Assembly (NCBI GenBank): GCA_963726135.1
Contig: CAVSBE010000002.1
Span: 248,001-312,000, forward strand
Source: Bog-473 sp963726135
GTDB taxonomy: Bacteria > Actinomycetota > Acidimicrobiia > Acidimicrobiales > RAAP-2
Reading direction: 5' to 3'
Length of the DNA: 64,000 nt
The translations under genes and the position numbers were made by a program. The notes below the pieces were generated by a model. It had not been told where the DNA came from. It did no database searches and saw nothing but the letters and a program-made list of their open reading frames with translations. Positions 8,197-17,032 of this stretch are shown here, in pieces. The first letter of the stretch is position 1. The number at the start of each line of letters is the position of its first letter.

Positions 8197-9888
8197 ATGG
8201 CTAGTAGCCACAGAGTGCCAGCCTCGATCCTCGGAGGGCTGACAGCACTTGGGTTCATACTGCCGATCGCTCTGTATTTCTGGCTGATATCTGCTGACTC
8301 AATCGACGTGCTTCGGGCGGATCAGTGGTACGACATCAGCCTGATTCAACACTCGTTCACCGGCACCCTTCGGTTCGGAATGTTGTGGGTCCCGCACGGA
8401 GACAACAGAATATTCTTTCAAAACATCATCACCCTGATTCTGGGGCACGTGACTCACTACAACGTGGTCGTCGAGGAGTACATCAGTGCCGTACTGTTGG
8501 TCGCAGCGACGGCACTGGTGATTCTGACCCACCATCGACGCGCTCCGAAGACGCACTGGATTGCTTACTGCCCCGTAGCGATCGTCCTACTCTCCGTCGC
8601 CCAATTCGGCGATACCTTGTACGGATTCCAGATCGGTTGGTACCTCATCATGGTGGCCCTCTCGATCGCACTCTTCTTTCTCGACCGTTCCGTTCTGACG
8701 CGGATCGCCTTCTGCACTGCAGTGGCTGCTGGGATCTTTGGGAGCTTCTCGTCCCTGCAAGGGCTATTCATATGGCCGGTCGGAGTGGTGCTTCTCCTTC
8801 AACGAGCACGAACCAGATCGTTCGTGCTCAGTTGGATCGCGGCAGGGTTGGCGTCGGCGGTCCTCTATTTCTACGACTGGAAAGGTCAGGGGAGCGGGGA
8901 GATCTCATATGCACTACGCCATCCCATCGAGGCTTTGAAGTTCTTCTTCTTCGCCGTCGGCGATGTCGTCAGCATTCAAATCCCAGATTCTCCCCATGGC
9001 GCTCAATACGGAGTCTTCGCTTTGGGAATAGCGATTGTCGGGATCGCGGTGTGGTTGCTTATTGCATTTGGCTTTTGCGTCGACGAGTCGAGCGCGCGCC
9101 CAGTCGGTGTGGCGTTGATCTGGTTTGGCCTGCTGTTTGCTGTCGCCATTTCGGGCGGGCGAACTGTGGTTGGGCTAAGCGATGCAGCCACTACCCGCTA
9201 CGTGACTTTTGATCTGTTGATCTTGGTCGGTTCCTACCTCGTCATCCTTGATAGGTCCCCGCAGTTGGCCGCGAATCCGATTCGCAAGATCAGGTGGTTG
9301 TCGGGAATTACGGCTGCTGTCGCCGTCGTGGTTTGCGTTCAGGCCATTTTTGGTACCGGCAATGGGATCTCAGATGCTGGTGGATACCGCGACTACGAGG
9401 TGACGAGCGCCATCGTGACCGCCAATATCGGGCGGGCACCCGACGGTCTGGTTGCCAACCAATTGGGCGCCGGTTACCAGTCGGCGGATTTCATTCGGCG
9501 CATGGCGCACGATGCGCGCGTCTATCACCTTTCCCTTTTCTCAACCGCAGACATTGGTTGGTATTCAAGACAGAGCCTTCCGATGAACCGCACGCCACCA
9601 ACAACGTCTCTGTTACACCCAACGGTAGGTGAGACCGTTCGTGGCGAGTTGTATCTGTTCGCGGCTGCGTCGGACTCCTTCGGAATCACGAAAGTGCAAT
9701 TCGTCGTGAGAGGTAATCTTCGAAGCTCAACCGTCGTCAGCAATGGCCTCGCGAATTACTTTGTCTATATAGGAGCATGGGACACTCGGACAGTCCCCGA
9801 TGGGACCTATTCCATTCGCAGCATCGCGTACTCACCTGGCGGACAGATGGGACTTAGTCGTTGGACTGTCGTGAGGGTTGCCAACTGA
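8197..9888 (+). CDS. Large polytopic membrane protein with C-terminal Ig-like domain
   Basis: A 563-residue membrane protein. After a short N-terminus there are roughly ten hydrophobic segments (for example ILPIALYFWLISA, YISAVLLVAATALVIL, WYLIMVALSIALFFL) over the first 400 residues. These are followed by an extracytoplasmic region ending in a beta-rich domain (ITKVQFVVRG ... AWDTRTVPDGTYSIRSIAY). The ATG at 8197 is chosen because the upstream frame carries unrelated low-quality sequence. The layout resembles glycosyltransferase-like (GT39/YfhO-type) surface polysaccharide proteins, but no catalytic motif is certain. The same C-terminal domain occurs in the broken gene at 24952-27099. Confidence 0.75.
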   Translation: MASSHRVPASILGGLTALGFILPIALYFWLISADSIDVLRADQWYDISLIQHSFTGTLRFGMLWVPHGDNRIFFQNIITLILGHVTHYNVVVEEYISAVLLVAATALVILTHHRRAPKTHWIAYCPVAIVLLSVAQFGDTLYGFQIGWYLIMVALSIALFFLDRSVLTRIAFCTAVAAGIFGSFSSLQGLFIWPVGVVLLLQRARTRSFVLSWIAAGLASAVLYFYDWKGQGSGEISYALRHPIEALKFFFFAVGDVVSIQIPDSPHGAQYGVFALGIAIVGIAVWLLIAFGFCVDESSARPVGVALIWFGLLFAVAISGGRTVVGLSDAATTRYVTFDLLILVGSYLVILDRSPQLAANPIRKIRWLSGITAAVAVVVCVQAIFGTGNGISDAGGYRDYEVTSAIVTANIGRAPDGLVANQLGAGYQSADFIRRMAHDARVYHLSLFSTADIGWYSRQSLPMNRTPPTTSLLHPTVGETVRGELYLFAAASDSFGITKVQFVVRGNLRSSTVVSNGLANYFVYIGAWDTRTVPDGTYSIRSIAYSPGGQMGLSRWTVVRVAN

Positions 9889-10141
9889 CACCCACGCTTC
9901 CGACACATTGCCTAGATCGCGAGAGCCAGGGACGATTGGAAGCGCACGAAGCTCTCGGTTTGCCGCACCACACGCCTTGGATTGTCGATCCGATTATTTC
10001 TCGGGTCATGCCCCATAAGTGCTTGCTTGAGACTTGAGCCAGGTGTTGCGACAGATTCGTAACATCGAGAGGTCCTTGCGGGACTGACTCAAAAGTGCCT
10101 GCCGCTGGCCTGGGCCAGTTGGCCTATTAGCGAAAAGTCTC

Positions 10142-10483
10142 CCGCTCGGGCTTCGCCACCACGCAGCGTCGCTGATCGGATACTCCGGTGACATCTGTCG
10201 CTTTGCCAACCGAGACTCCTACGCCTCTTACAACGGCACGGCGCCCATCGAGTTCTCCTCGGGCGGGCGGACGGTGCACCGACTCTCCATGCGAGGGAGT
10301 CGCCGGCTGAACAACACATTGCACATGGCGGCAGTGACCCAGATCCGCAACCCCGGCACAGAGGGTCGCATCTACTTCGAGCGCAAAGTGGCCGAGGGCA
10401 AGACCAAGAAGGAAGCGCTCCGATCCCTCAAGCGTCAGATCTCCAACGCCGTCTATCGTCAGCTCGTTCTCGACGCTGGTTAA
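10142..10483 (+). pseudogene. IS110-family transposase, C-terminal fragment
   Basis: The frame shows GYSGDICRFANRDSYASYNG, TAPIEFSSGG, a degenerate RGSRRLNNTLHMAAVTQIR and EGKTKKEALRSLKRQISNAV. These are the C-terminal transposase (IS116/IS110/IS902) signatures with the conserved serine region. The N-terminal RuvC-like DEDD domain is absent; the open frame runs a little further upstream but without recognisable homology. It is the subgroup that normally pairs with an N-terminus like the one at 23941-24425. Confidence 0.8.
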
Positions 10484-10653
10484 GAGGTCCGGGAGGACAC
10501 CCAGGGACGACTCTTAGCCTGCGTGACCGGCTCTCCACCCTGCGCGGCCGGCTCTGTCGTTCCATGACGGGTCGATTCGTCGCGCCCAGAAACCCCAGAA
10601 ATAGGGGTCTTGACTCAAAGAGGATTCGATAGGGGGCACCCAACAAGGCACGC

Positions 10654-10866
10654 TCAGAAACCCTCCGACGCGTTGCTGGTGATCTTCGGCGCCTGAGTGC
10701 GGCATGCCTCGACGTACCAGTTCTTGCCCTTCACGTCTGCCCAGATGCCCTTCCACGACGGCTCACGGTGGCAGTGGTCGGCCTGGAGCTGCCGGGAGTA
10801 GACCATCCGAAAGCAGCGGCCCGGCAGGGGAGCAAAGGCCTCGAGTAGGTCGCCGGGTTGAGGCAT
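10654..10866 (-). CDS. Small conserved-looking hypothetical protein
   Basis: A 70-residue frame starting at ATG (MPQPGDLLEAF), with a GTG three codons earlier as an alternative. The body, for example CFRMVYSRQLQADHCHREP then WADVKGKNWYVEAC, has the codon use and composition of a real protein and three cysteines plus two histidines. I recall no function for it. It is flanked by an IS110 fragment and a WhiB pseudogene. Confidence 0.45.
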   Translation of the reverse strand: MPQPGDLLEAFAPLPGRCFRMVYSRQLQADHCHREPSWKGIWADVKGKNWYVEACRTQAPKITSNASEGF

Positions 10867-11078
10867 CGGGCTCACGTCATCCAAAGGTAGACGGGGCCCG
10901 CGACCCAACCCCGATGGCGCCGAAGGTTGGATCGGTCCCCACCCCCGAAGGACGATTTGAGTATCCCATTGGTAGGGCTGCGGTCGGTAGAGCCGAATGG
11001 GCTGAACCGGCGCATCGGTCACACATGGATCCGGCTGATGGTCCACCCGCGTGTCACCGCGCGGCCCTACCCTCAGAA

Positions 11079-11384
11079 ATGATGGTCGAGCAGCTCGACA
11101 TTGAAAGGCTGATGGCGCCAGAGGGGACACCCGACGTTGGAGAGCTCCACGTGCAGCTCATCAGCCGGCCCTCCTGGCACCGTTGGGGCGGCGTCCAGGG
11201 AGCGGACCCGGACCTGTTCTTCCCGGGCCGCGGCGATGGTCGGCCGTTTGCTGCTCTCGCCTAGTGCCAGCGGTGTCCAGTGCGTCAGGAGTGTTTCGCA
11301 TCAGCCCTCGAGGTGCCGTCGAGAGGGGTGTGAGGCGGGACGACGGAGCGAGGGCGACGGGTACTGCGGCGGGGGGTGACGTAG
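11079..11384 (+). pseudogene. WhiB-family transcription factor, decayed
   Basis: Reading one frame through two stops gives a recognisable WhiB-like iron-sulfur regulator of about 101 codons. The order is GADPDLFFPGRGDG, then a TAG stop at 11262-11264, then CQRCPVRQEC (C-x2-C-x5-C cluster ligands), then RGV followed by TGA where the family has Trp in GVWGGT, then GGTTERGRR. The first cluster cysteine, expected just before GADPDLFF, is also lost (Val-Gln). WhiB proteins bind a 4Fe-4S cluster with four cysteines, so only three ligands remain even ignoring the stops. The start is ATG 11079. Confidence 0.82.
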
Positions 11385-11568
11385 GCCACCGCCACCCCGA
11401 CGTGCCGGCATCCTCTGGCGCGGCGATCGCGGACTCGGCAAGCGTCTCCACCCAGGCGACGATGCCGGCCAGATCCGCCGTCAGCTTGGCGACTTCTCCG
11501 GCCGGGTCGAGCGGGTGAGCCTTCGCCAGAGAATCGAGCTTTCTTCAGATTTCGTCTGCAGTCGCCAT
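11385..11568 (-). pseudogene. Possible decayed small gene (alanine/leucine-rich)
   Basis: From ATG 11568 the frame reads MATADEI, then TGA at 11547-11545, then RKLDSLAKAHPLDPAGEVAK and LTADLAGIVAWVETLAES. The residues after the stop look like a small amphipathic helical protein and keep the frame, so a nonsense mutation in a short gene is plausible. The family is not recognised, and its 3' end would run into the WhiB remnant on the other strand. Confidence 0.28.
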
Positions 11569-11752
11569 GCTGTCGAACGGTAGCCAGAGGGGAGTGGAGT
11601 ACATAACGCGTTGATCTTGGGGCAATGTTTGGGGCAGATATTGCACAGAACGAACCAGGAGCCGCGCGGCGCCCATCCGATATCCCGCACGTCACAGCCC
11701 TGTACGCGGTTGGACGCAGCTCTACAAACCCACTAGATACATTGAGTGATCA

Positions 11753-11766
11753 TGACACCAGTGTCA
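11753..11766. promoter_or_regulatory. Candidate operator, perfect 6-2-6 palindrome
   Basis: TGACACCAGTGTCA has perfect 6-bp arms and lies 5 bases upstream of the GTG start of the FGGY kinase, where a bound repressor could block transcription or initiation. It resembles TGACACTATCGTCA at 1775-1788. The regulator is not identified. Confidence 0.45.
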
Positions 11767-11771
11767 GATTC

Positions 11772-13166
11772 GTGACCCCGTCCTCGGGCCCCGTCACCGT
11801 CGGGGTCGACGTCGGCACCACGTCGGTCAAGGCCATCGCCGTGGACGACGAGGGCCAGGTGGTCGCCCGCAGCAGGGTGCCGCACAGCGTCGTGGCGCCC
11901 GAGCCTGACATCTTGCGCCATGACGCCAAACGGGCCTGGCGCGCCGGACCCCGTAAGGCGTTCGCGGAGGTGACGGAACAGCTGGCGGGGGAGGGGCGAA
12001 GCCTTGCCGGGGTGGCGGTGGCCTCCATGGTGCCCTCGCTCACGGCGGTCAGCCGCCAAGGTGTCCCGCTGCTCCCCGGCCTGCTCTACGGCGACCGCGA
12101 GGGTCGAGCCGTTGAGGATTCCCCGGACAAGGTCCTGTTGGCCGGGACCATGCCCGATGCCGAGGGCTTCCTGCGCTGGGCCGCCGCCTCGGCCCCGGGG
12201 GCGGGGGGCTTCTGGCCCTGTCAGGCCGTCGCGACCTACGCGCTCTCCGGGTTGCCCGCCATCGACACCGGGGTCACCGCCGCCCTCGGATCGCTCCACA
12301 CCCACGGGCGGTGGAACGAAGGCCTCCTGGAATCGCTCGGGGTCTCCCTGTCGCAGATGCCCACGGTGGTGCCGATGGGCCAGGCAGCGGGAACGTTGCC
12401 CGCAAGCGACGTCGTCGTCACCGGCGGCACCATCGACGCACTGTGCGACCAGATCGTGGCCGGCGCCACCGAGCCCGGCGACGTGCTGGTGATCTTCGGC
12501 GCCACGCTCATCGTCTGGGCGGTGTGCGAGGACTGGGTCGTGGCGCCGGGACTAATCAGCTACCCCCACACGACTCCGGAGCGCTTCCTGATCGGCGGCC
12601 CGAGCAACGCCGGCGCACTCTTCGTCGACTGGGCCCGCCGGCTTCTGCGGGGCACGCCGCGCCCGGGTCCCGATCGCGAGCAGCTCGCGCCCCGGCTCGG
12701 TGATCCGTCTCGGGTGCCGGTGTGGCTGCCGTACGTCCGCGGCGAACGCACGCCCTTCGAGGACCACACACTGCGCTCGAACCTCTACGGCCTCGACATC
12801 GGCTCGGGCGCCGAGGCTCTCGAGCGCGCCGCGTACGAGGCAAGCGGGTTCGTGGTGCGGCGCATGCTGGACCGCTCCGGGGTGAAGGCCACCAGGATCG
12901 TGGCCAGCGGCGGAGGGTCCCGCGTCACGGCATGGATGGCGGCGGTGGCGGACGCCACGAACCTGCCGGTCGACGCGGTCGCCATCCCGGAGGGAGCGGC
13001 GCTCGGCGCGGCGTACTTCGCCCGGATGGCCGCAGGGCTCGAGACGTCCCTGAACGACTCGGCGCGTTGGGCGGCGGTGGGACGCAGGATCGAGCCCGAC
13101 CCGGCTTGGGTGCGCGCCGCCGAGGCGCGCTACGAACGTTTCAGCGAACTGGGCACGGGCGCGTAG
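11772..13166 (+). CDS. FGGY-family carbohydrate kinase
   Basis: A 464-residue sugar or polyol kinase of the FGGY family, phosphorylating its substrate with ATP in the cytoplasm. The N-terminal VTVGVDVGTTSVKAIAVD is the phosphate-1 motif of the actin-like ATPase fold. YVRGERTPFEDHTLR and IVASGGGSRVTAWMAAVADA carry the C-terminal FGGY/adenosine motif, followed by PEGAALGAAYFA. The GTG at 11772 is chosen because homology starts there; the frame continues upstream into non-coding sequence. It converges on the alcohol dehydrogenase, with 12 bases between stops. Xylulokinase-like and other polyol kinases are the closest type; the substrate is unproven. Confidence 0.87.
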   Translation: MTPSSGPVTVGVDVGTTSVKAIAVDDEGQVVARSRVPHSVVAPEPDILRHDAKRAWRAGPRKAFAEVTEQLAGEGRSLAGVAVASMVPSLTAVSRQGVPLLPGLLYGDREGRAVEDSPDKVLLAGTMPDAEGFLRWAAASAPGAGGFWPCQAVATYALSGLPAIDTGVTAALGSLHTHGRWNEGLLESLGVSLSQMPTVVPMGQAAGTLPASDVVVTGGTIDALCDQIVAGATEPGDVLVIFGATLIVWAVCEDWVVAPGLISYPHTTPERFLIGGPSNAGALFVDWARRLLRGTPRPGPDREQLAPRLGDPSRVPVWLPYVRGERTPFEDHTLRSNLYGLDIGSGAEALERAAYEASGFVVRRMLDRSGVKATRIVASGGGSRVTAWMAAVADATNLPVDAVAIPEGAALGAAYFARMAAGLETSLNDSARWAAVGRRIEPDPAWVRAAEARYERFSELGTGA

Positions 13167-13178
13167 CGAGGACCACCC

Positions 13179-14417
13179 TCAGCCGTTGGGGGTGAAGGCC
13201 ACCTTCAGCGCGCCGCTGCGGTCCTGCCGGGCCAGCGCCTTGAGCGCCGGCCACCACTCCTCGAGCCCGAAGCGATGGGTCAGCATGGGCGTGATGTCGA
13301 CCCGGCCATCGGCGACCAGCTGCAGGTAGTGCGCGATGGCGTGCTGGCGCCGGCCCTCGAAGTCCTCCATGCCGAATGCGTTGGACCCGGCGATGGTGAT
13401 CTCCTTGAAGTAGACGGGAGTCGATTCCCACCGCTGGGGGGTGGCGACGCCGGTGTAGACGAGGCGACCGCGCTCGGCCAGGACCCGGACTCCCACCTCG
13501 AGCGTCTCGGCCTTGGCGATGGAGTCGTAGACGACGTCGATGTGCCCGGGATGGGCCACGGGCAGCCCGTCGAGCGGCGCGTGCAGGACGGCGCCGGACC
13601 ATTCCGCCAGGGCCTCGACCAACGCCGGCCGCGGCTCGTGGGCGAAGACGGCGGACGCCCCGAAGCGCAACGCCATGTCACGCTGGGCCGCGAAGCGCGC
13701 CACGACCCCCACCTCCACGCCGGGGTAGAGGCTCGTCAGGATGGCCACGCTGGTCAGTCCCAGGGCGCCGGCCCCGTAGACGAGCACGCGCCCCGAGGCC
13801 GGGGGTGGATGGCGGACGATGGCGTGGAAGGACACGGAGAAGGGGTCGGCCAGGACGGCGGCGTCGTCGGAGATGCCGTCGGGGACCGGGATCAGCATGG
13901 AGTCGTGCGCGGCAAGTTGCTCGGCCCAGGCGCCAGGGGCGCCGGTGATCACCCCGACGTGCACGCCGGGGCCCAGGTCGCCCTTGGTGAAGCTCCAGCA
14001 CAGGCTGAGGTCGCCGACCTGGCAGGGTGGGCACGGCGGATCGATGCCCCGGGGCCCGCAGGTCAGCCAGGGGTTCAGCACGACACGTTGGCCCACGTCG
14101 AGACCCCGCGCCTCGGGCCCCAACGCCGTCACTTCGGCGACCACCTCGTGCCCCGGGACGTGGGGGAGCGAGGAGAACGCGGCCATCGGGTTGTCGATGT
14201 CGCCCGTGTTGAAGTCGCCCAGCACGAGCTTGGCGTCAGAACCGCAGATGCCCGAGAGGATGGGGCGGGTGACCACCCAGTCGGGGCGGACGAGGCGCGC
14301 GTCGTCTATGTCGTGCAAGCCGAAGGGAATGCCGGCCAGCATCGCCTCGAGCTCGTCTGCCGGTGCCGGCCGGATCTCGTTCTCGGCGGGCGGCGCGCCA
14401 AAGAGCAGGGCCTTCAC
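13179..14417 (-). CDS. Zinc-dependent alcohol dehydrogenase (MDR family)
   Basis: A 412-residue medium-chain dehydrogenase. Catalytic zinc ligands are suggested by SGICGSDAKL (Cys) and PHVPGHEVVAEV (His, Glu). The structural zinc loop is visible as CGPRGIDPPCPPCQVGDLSLC, with four cysteines, slightly expanded compared with the family. The nucleotide-binding site is VLVYGAGALGLTSVAIL. Its ATG overlaps the stop of the SDR gene by 4 bases, so the pair is co-translated. It probably oxidises an alcohol or polyol, in line with the FGGY kinase on the opposite strand. Confidence 0.9.
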   Translation of the reverse strand: MKALLFGAPPAENEIRPAPADELEAMLAGIPFGLHDIDDARLVRPDWVVTRPILSGICGSDAKLVLGDFNTGDIDNPMAAFSSLPHVPGHEVVAEVTALGPEARGLDVGQRVVLNPWLTCGPRGIDPPCPPCQVGDLSLCWSFTKGDLGPGVHVGVITGAPGAWAEQLAAHDSMLIPVPDGISDDAAVLADPFSVSFHAIVRHPPPASGRVLVYGAGALGLTSVAILTSLYPGVEVGVVARFAAQRDMALRFGASAVFAHEPRPALVEALAEWSGAVLHAPLDGLPVAHPGHIDVVYDSIAKAETLEVGVRVLAERGRLVYTGVATPQRWESTPVYFKEITIAGSNAFGMEDFEGRRQHAIAHYLQLVADGRVDITPMLTHRFGLEEWWPALKALARQDRSGALKVAFTPNG

Positions 14418-15211
14418 GATCCGACCCCCTCCTCCGCCCCCCCGGTCATGGCGCGCATCCCCAGCATGAAGCCGTCGATGTCGGACGTCTTGAACTCAAT
14501 GACCCCCTTCATGTCGGGCAGATAGTGCTCGAAGCGATCGCTGTCGATGGCGTCGACGATGGATCCGGCGATCGATTCGGGGGATTCCTTCGGACCGTCG
14601 TAGAGCGGCGCGTCGTTGTCGGGCTGGTCCCAGATCTCGGTGTCGATGGCTCCGGGGAGGATCAATTTGACCGAGACACCCGATCGGTCGAGATCGATCG
14701 CCATCGACTCGCTCCAACCGGCCAGGGCGAACTTCGATCCGGAGTAGGCCGCCTCGGTCGTGATGCCGAGACGGCCGCCCAGGCTCGACACGTTCACGAT
14801 GGTCCCCGACTTCCGCTCGAGCATCCTGGGCAACACGGCCAGCGAGATGGCAACCGGGGACAGGTAGTTGATGCGCATCGTCCGCTCGACCTCGGCCATG
14901 GTGAGCCGGCTCACGTGCCGGCGCATCGGCACGGCGGCGTTGTTGATCACGACGTCGAGCCCACCGAAGTGATCCCAGATCTTCAGCGCCAGGTCCGCGG
15001 CGGCAGTGGGGTCCGAGAGGTCGGCGGCCCATCGCTCTGAGGCGGCCGACGTCCCGCGGCAGTCGGCGAGCACCTCGTCGAGCCGCTCGGCGCGCCGGGC
15101 GACCAGGGCGACGGTGTCACCCCTGGCGGCGAGCTCGCGCGCGACCGCCGCGCCGATGCCCGACGACGCGCCGGTGACCAGCACGGTCCGACCGTTCGCC
15201 GCAGGACTCAC
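14414..15211 (-). CDS. Short-chain dehydrogenase/reductase
   Basis: A 265-residue classical SDR using NAD(P). Motifs are VLVTGASSGIGAAVARELA (cofactor loop), NNAAV, the catalytic Ser in VNVSSLGG and YSGSK (catalytic Tyr and Lys). The C-terminus ends in a tail specific to a subgroup. It is the first gene of the unit with the MDR alcohol dehydrogenase. The substrate is not identifiable, but the two oxidoreductases may act in sequence. Confidence 0.9.
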   Translation of the reverse strand: MSPAANGRTVLVTGASSGIGAAVARELAARGDTVALVARRAERLDEVLADCRGTSAASERWAADLSDPTAAADLALKIWDHFGGLDVVINNAAVPMRRHVSRLTMAEVERTMRINYLSPVAISLAVLPRMLERKSGTIVNVSSLGGRLGITTEAAYSGSKFALAGWSESMAIDLDRSGVSVKLILPGAIDTEIWDQPDNDAPLYDGPKESPESIAGSIVDAIDSDRFEHYLPDMKGVIEFKTSDIDGFMLGMRAMTGGAEEGVGS

Positions 15212-15281
15212 CCTCGAACCTCCCCCAGCTGTGCCGTGTCATGTCTGCCGCCGGCCCACTGCCGGGGCCGACATGCTTCGG

Positions 15282-15356
15282 GGTGAGCGAGGGGTCTCGA
15301 ACCCCCGACCTCCAGGACCACAACCTGGCGCTCTAACCAACTGAGCTACGCCCACC
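15282..15356 (-). tRNA. tRNA-His (GTG)
   Basis: A cloverleaf is visible on the minus strand. Acceptor GTGGGCG pairs with CGCTCAC, the anticodon stem CCAGG/CCTGG encloses TTGTGGT (anticodon GTG), and the T-arm loop is TTCGAGA. The extra 5' G (G-1) typical of tRNA-His pairs with the discriminator C. The final CCA is not fully encoded. Confidence 0.93.
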
Positions 15357-15490
15357 GAGGGGCACAAGTGTGGCACACCCTTCCGGAGGCGTCGGGCACC
15401 GGTCGCCGCGTCCCCAGAGCGCGCTTCGGTGCATGTGCGCCCTGGCGAAGCGAGCTATGTCAGGCTGTGAAGGACCGGCGTGGCCGGCTT

Positions 15491-15564
15491 GCCCCGGTGG
15501 CCGAGCGGACTTAGGCAACGGACTTCTAATCCGTGTTACGCAGGTTCGAATCCTGCCCGGGGCG
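15491..15564 (+). tRNA. tRNA-Arg (TCT)
   Basis: Acceptor GCCCCGG pairs with CCGGGGC. Anticodon stem ACGGA/TCCGT encloses CTTCTAA (anticodon TCT), and the T-arm is GCAGG-TTCGAAT-CCTGC. The discriminator is G and CCA is not encoded. Its 3' end is repeated at 28747-28776, which makes it the probable integration target of the downstream island. Confidence 0.94.
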
Positions 15565-15566
15565 CT
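15538..15566 (+). repeat. attL-like repeat: 3' end of tRNA-Arg
   Basis: These 29 bases cover the T-arm and acceptor end of tRNA-Arg plus 2 bases. They match 28747-28776 in the same orientation, apart from two substitutions and one insertion in the T-loop region. The last 16 bases (TCCTGCCCGGGGCGCT) are identical. This is the arrangement left by site-specific integration into a tRNA gene. Confidence 0.65.
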
Positions 15567-15591
15567 CTTGTGATGTCTCAAGACGCTAGGG

Positions 15592-15599
15592 AGTAAGGG
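15592..15599. repeat. Target site duplication of ISL3 element (left)
   Basis: AGTAAGGG sits directly outside the left inverted repeat and is identical to 17025-17032. Eight bases is the usual duplication for ISL3-family elements. Confidence 0.88.
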
Positions 15600-17024
15600 G
15601 GATCTTCGGATTCTGGCGGGGTCCGGCGCGTCACCGGACGACGATCGAACCGAGGACGCGCCAGTTCGGCTTGCCGGCGTAGAGCAGGGCACGGATCCGG
15701 TAGTTCTCGAAGTTGCGGAAGCCGAAACCGATCCGCTTGATGCGCTTGATCAGGTTGTTGAGCGATTCGGTCGGCCCGTTGGAGACCCTGGCCAGATGGA
15801 AGTTGGCGATCTTGTCGAACCAGGCCCTGATGGTGCGCCCGAGCTTTTGGATCTCGGGCGGCATGGTGCGGCGGCGACAGTGCTCCTCGAGCTCTTTGAG
15901 CATCAGGCGGGCTTCGTCGGGATCACTCATTCGATAGAAGTCGCGTAGGCGCTCTTTGACCCGATAGGCGATGGCGACCTCGGCTCCGGGGTCTCCGAGC
16001 GCGAGCAGTGAGGCCAGACGCTCGGTGGCTGCGGCGTCGAGCTTCTCTTCGCCCATGTGCAGCACGCGTCGGGCCCGATAGAGCGGATCGTCGCGTTGGC
16101 CTCGGTGTCCGGTCTGCTCGTTTTGGACCCGGCGCCGGACCGCGTCGAGGCTGCGATTGGCCAGCGAGATGACGTGGAATGGGTCGACGACCTGAGCCGC
16201 TTTGGGCAAGGTCACCGTGTAGACCGCCGCATAGGTCTGCGACATGTCGAGAGCGCCGAAGCGGATCCGCTCCTTCCAAGCGGCGGGTTGCTTGTCGATC
16301 CAGCCCGCCACGTCGGTGTATTTGCGGGTGGGCAAGATGTCGATGATCTGGTGATTCACCACATCGGCCACCGTCGTGGCGTAGTCGGCGTGGATCCTCT
16401 TGGAGAGCTTGACGAAGGAGGTCTCGTCGAGGCCGATGGCACTTGTCTTGTTCAGCCGCTTGCGATCGGCTTCGAGCAGAGCCTCGCCATAGGTACACAC
16501 CGCGTCGTTGACCGTGTGCCAGTCACAGGCCAGCTCAGCAGCCACCTCTGAGACGGTGCGGCCCCCGCCGACTTGGACCGTGGCCCACTTGGCTGCCCGC
16601 GTCGTCAGCAGGCAGTTCTTCGCCGCGATTCGATGGTCTTCGAGCACCCGGGTCCTCTTCGGACACATCGGGTTCACACAGCGCATGCGGTGCTTCTTCC
16701 TGCCAGTGACATCGGCACCCCATAGACGGGGAGGTCGACGTAGTGCACGACCGGGCGTTCTGTGACCTGGGCCGGCTGCGCGCACGCCGGGCAGCGCACG
16801 TCGCTGACGACCTGTTCGACCATCAGCTCCACATCGGGACCGCGGCGCTCGAGCTGCACGACCTGGACGTCTTTGAGACCCACCAAGGCCCGGAGGATCT
16901 CAGTATGGTGGACGAGGACGAAGGTGCTTCTTGTTTGGAGGCTCACACCTCAAGCCTGAAGCGCCTTCGCCTAATTCTGGGGGACCTCCGGTGACAGCGG
17001 CTCCCCGCTGAAATCCGAAGAGCC
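15600..17024 (-). mobile_element. ISL3-family insertion sequence, 1425 bp
   Basis: The ends are imperfect inverted repeats: the left end begins GGATCTTCGGATTCTGGCGG, and the reverse complement of the right end begins GGCTCTTCGGATTTCAGCGG. An exact 8-bp target duplication (AGTAAGGG) flanks the element. Its single transposase gene on the minus strand is frameshifted. The insertion split a short repeat that exists intact at 27688-27722. The unmutated target duplication suggests that insertion was fairly recent, or that the flanks are conserved by chance. Confidence 0.9.
15631..16946 (-). pseudogene. ISL3-family transposase, frameshifted
   Basis: The N-terminal part (up to about 16946) contains CPACAQPAQVTERPVVHYVD, an ISL3 zinc-finger-like start. 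The main part begins in another frame at RKKHRMRCVNPMCPKRT and runs to the stop at 15631. It includes DWHTVNDAV (helix-turn-helix), AIGLDETSFVK with the first catalytic Asp, VVDPFHVISLAN with the second Asp, and SNGPTESLNNLIKRIKR near the catalytic Glu of DDE_Tnp_ISL3. A one-base shift at about 16697-16707 separates the two parts. The element is therefore probably not autonomous. Confidence 0.88.
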
Positions 17025-17032
17025 AGTAAGGG
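17025..17032. repeat. Target site duplication of ISL3 element (right)
   Basis: AGTAAGGG follows the right inverted repeat immediately and is identical to 15592-15599. Confidence 0.88.
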
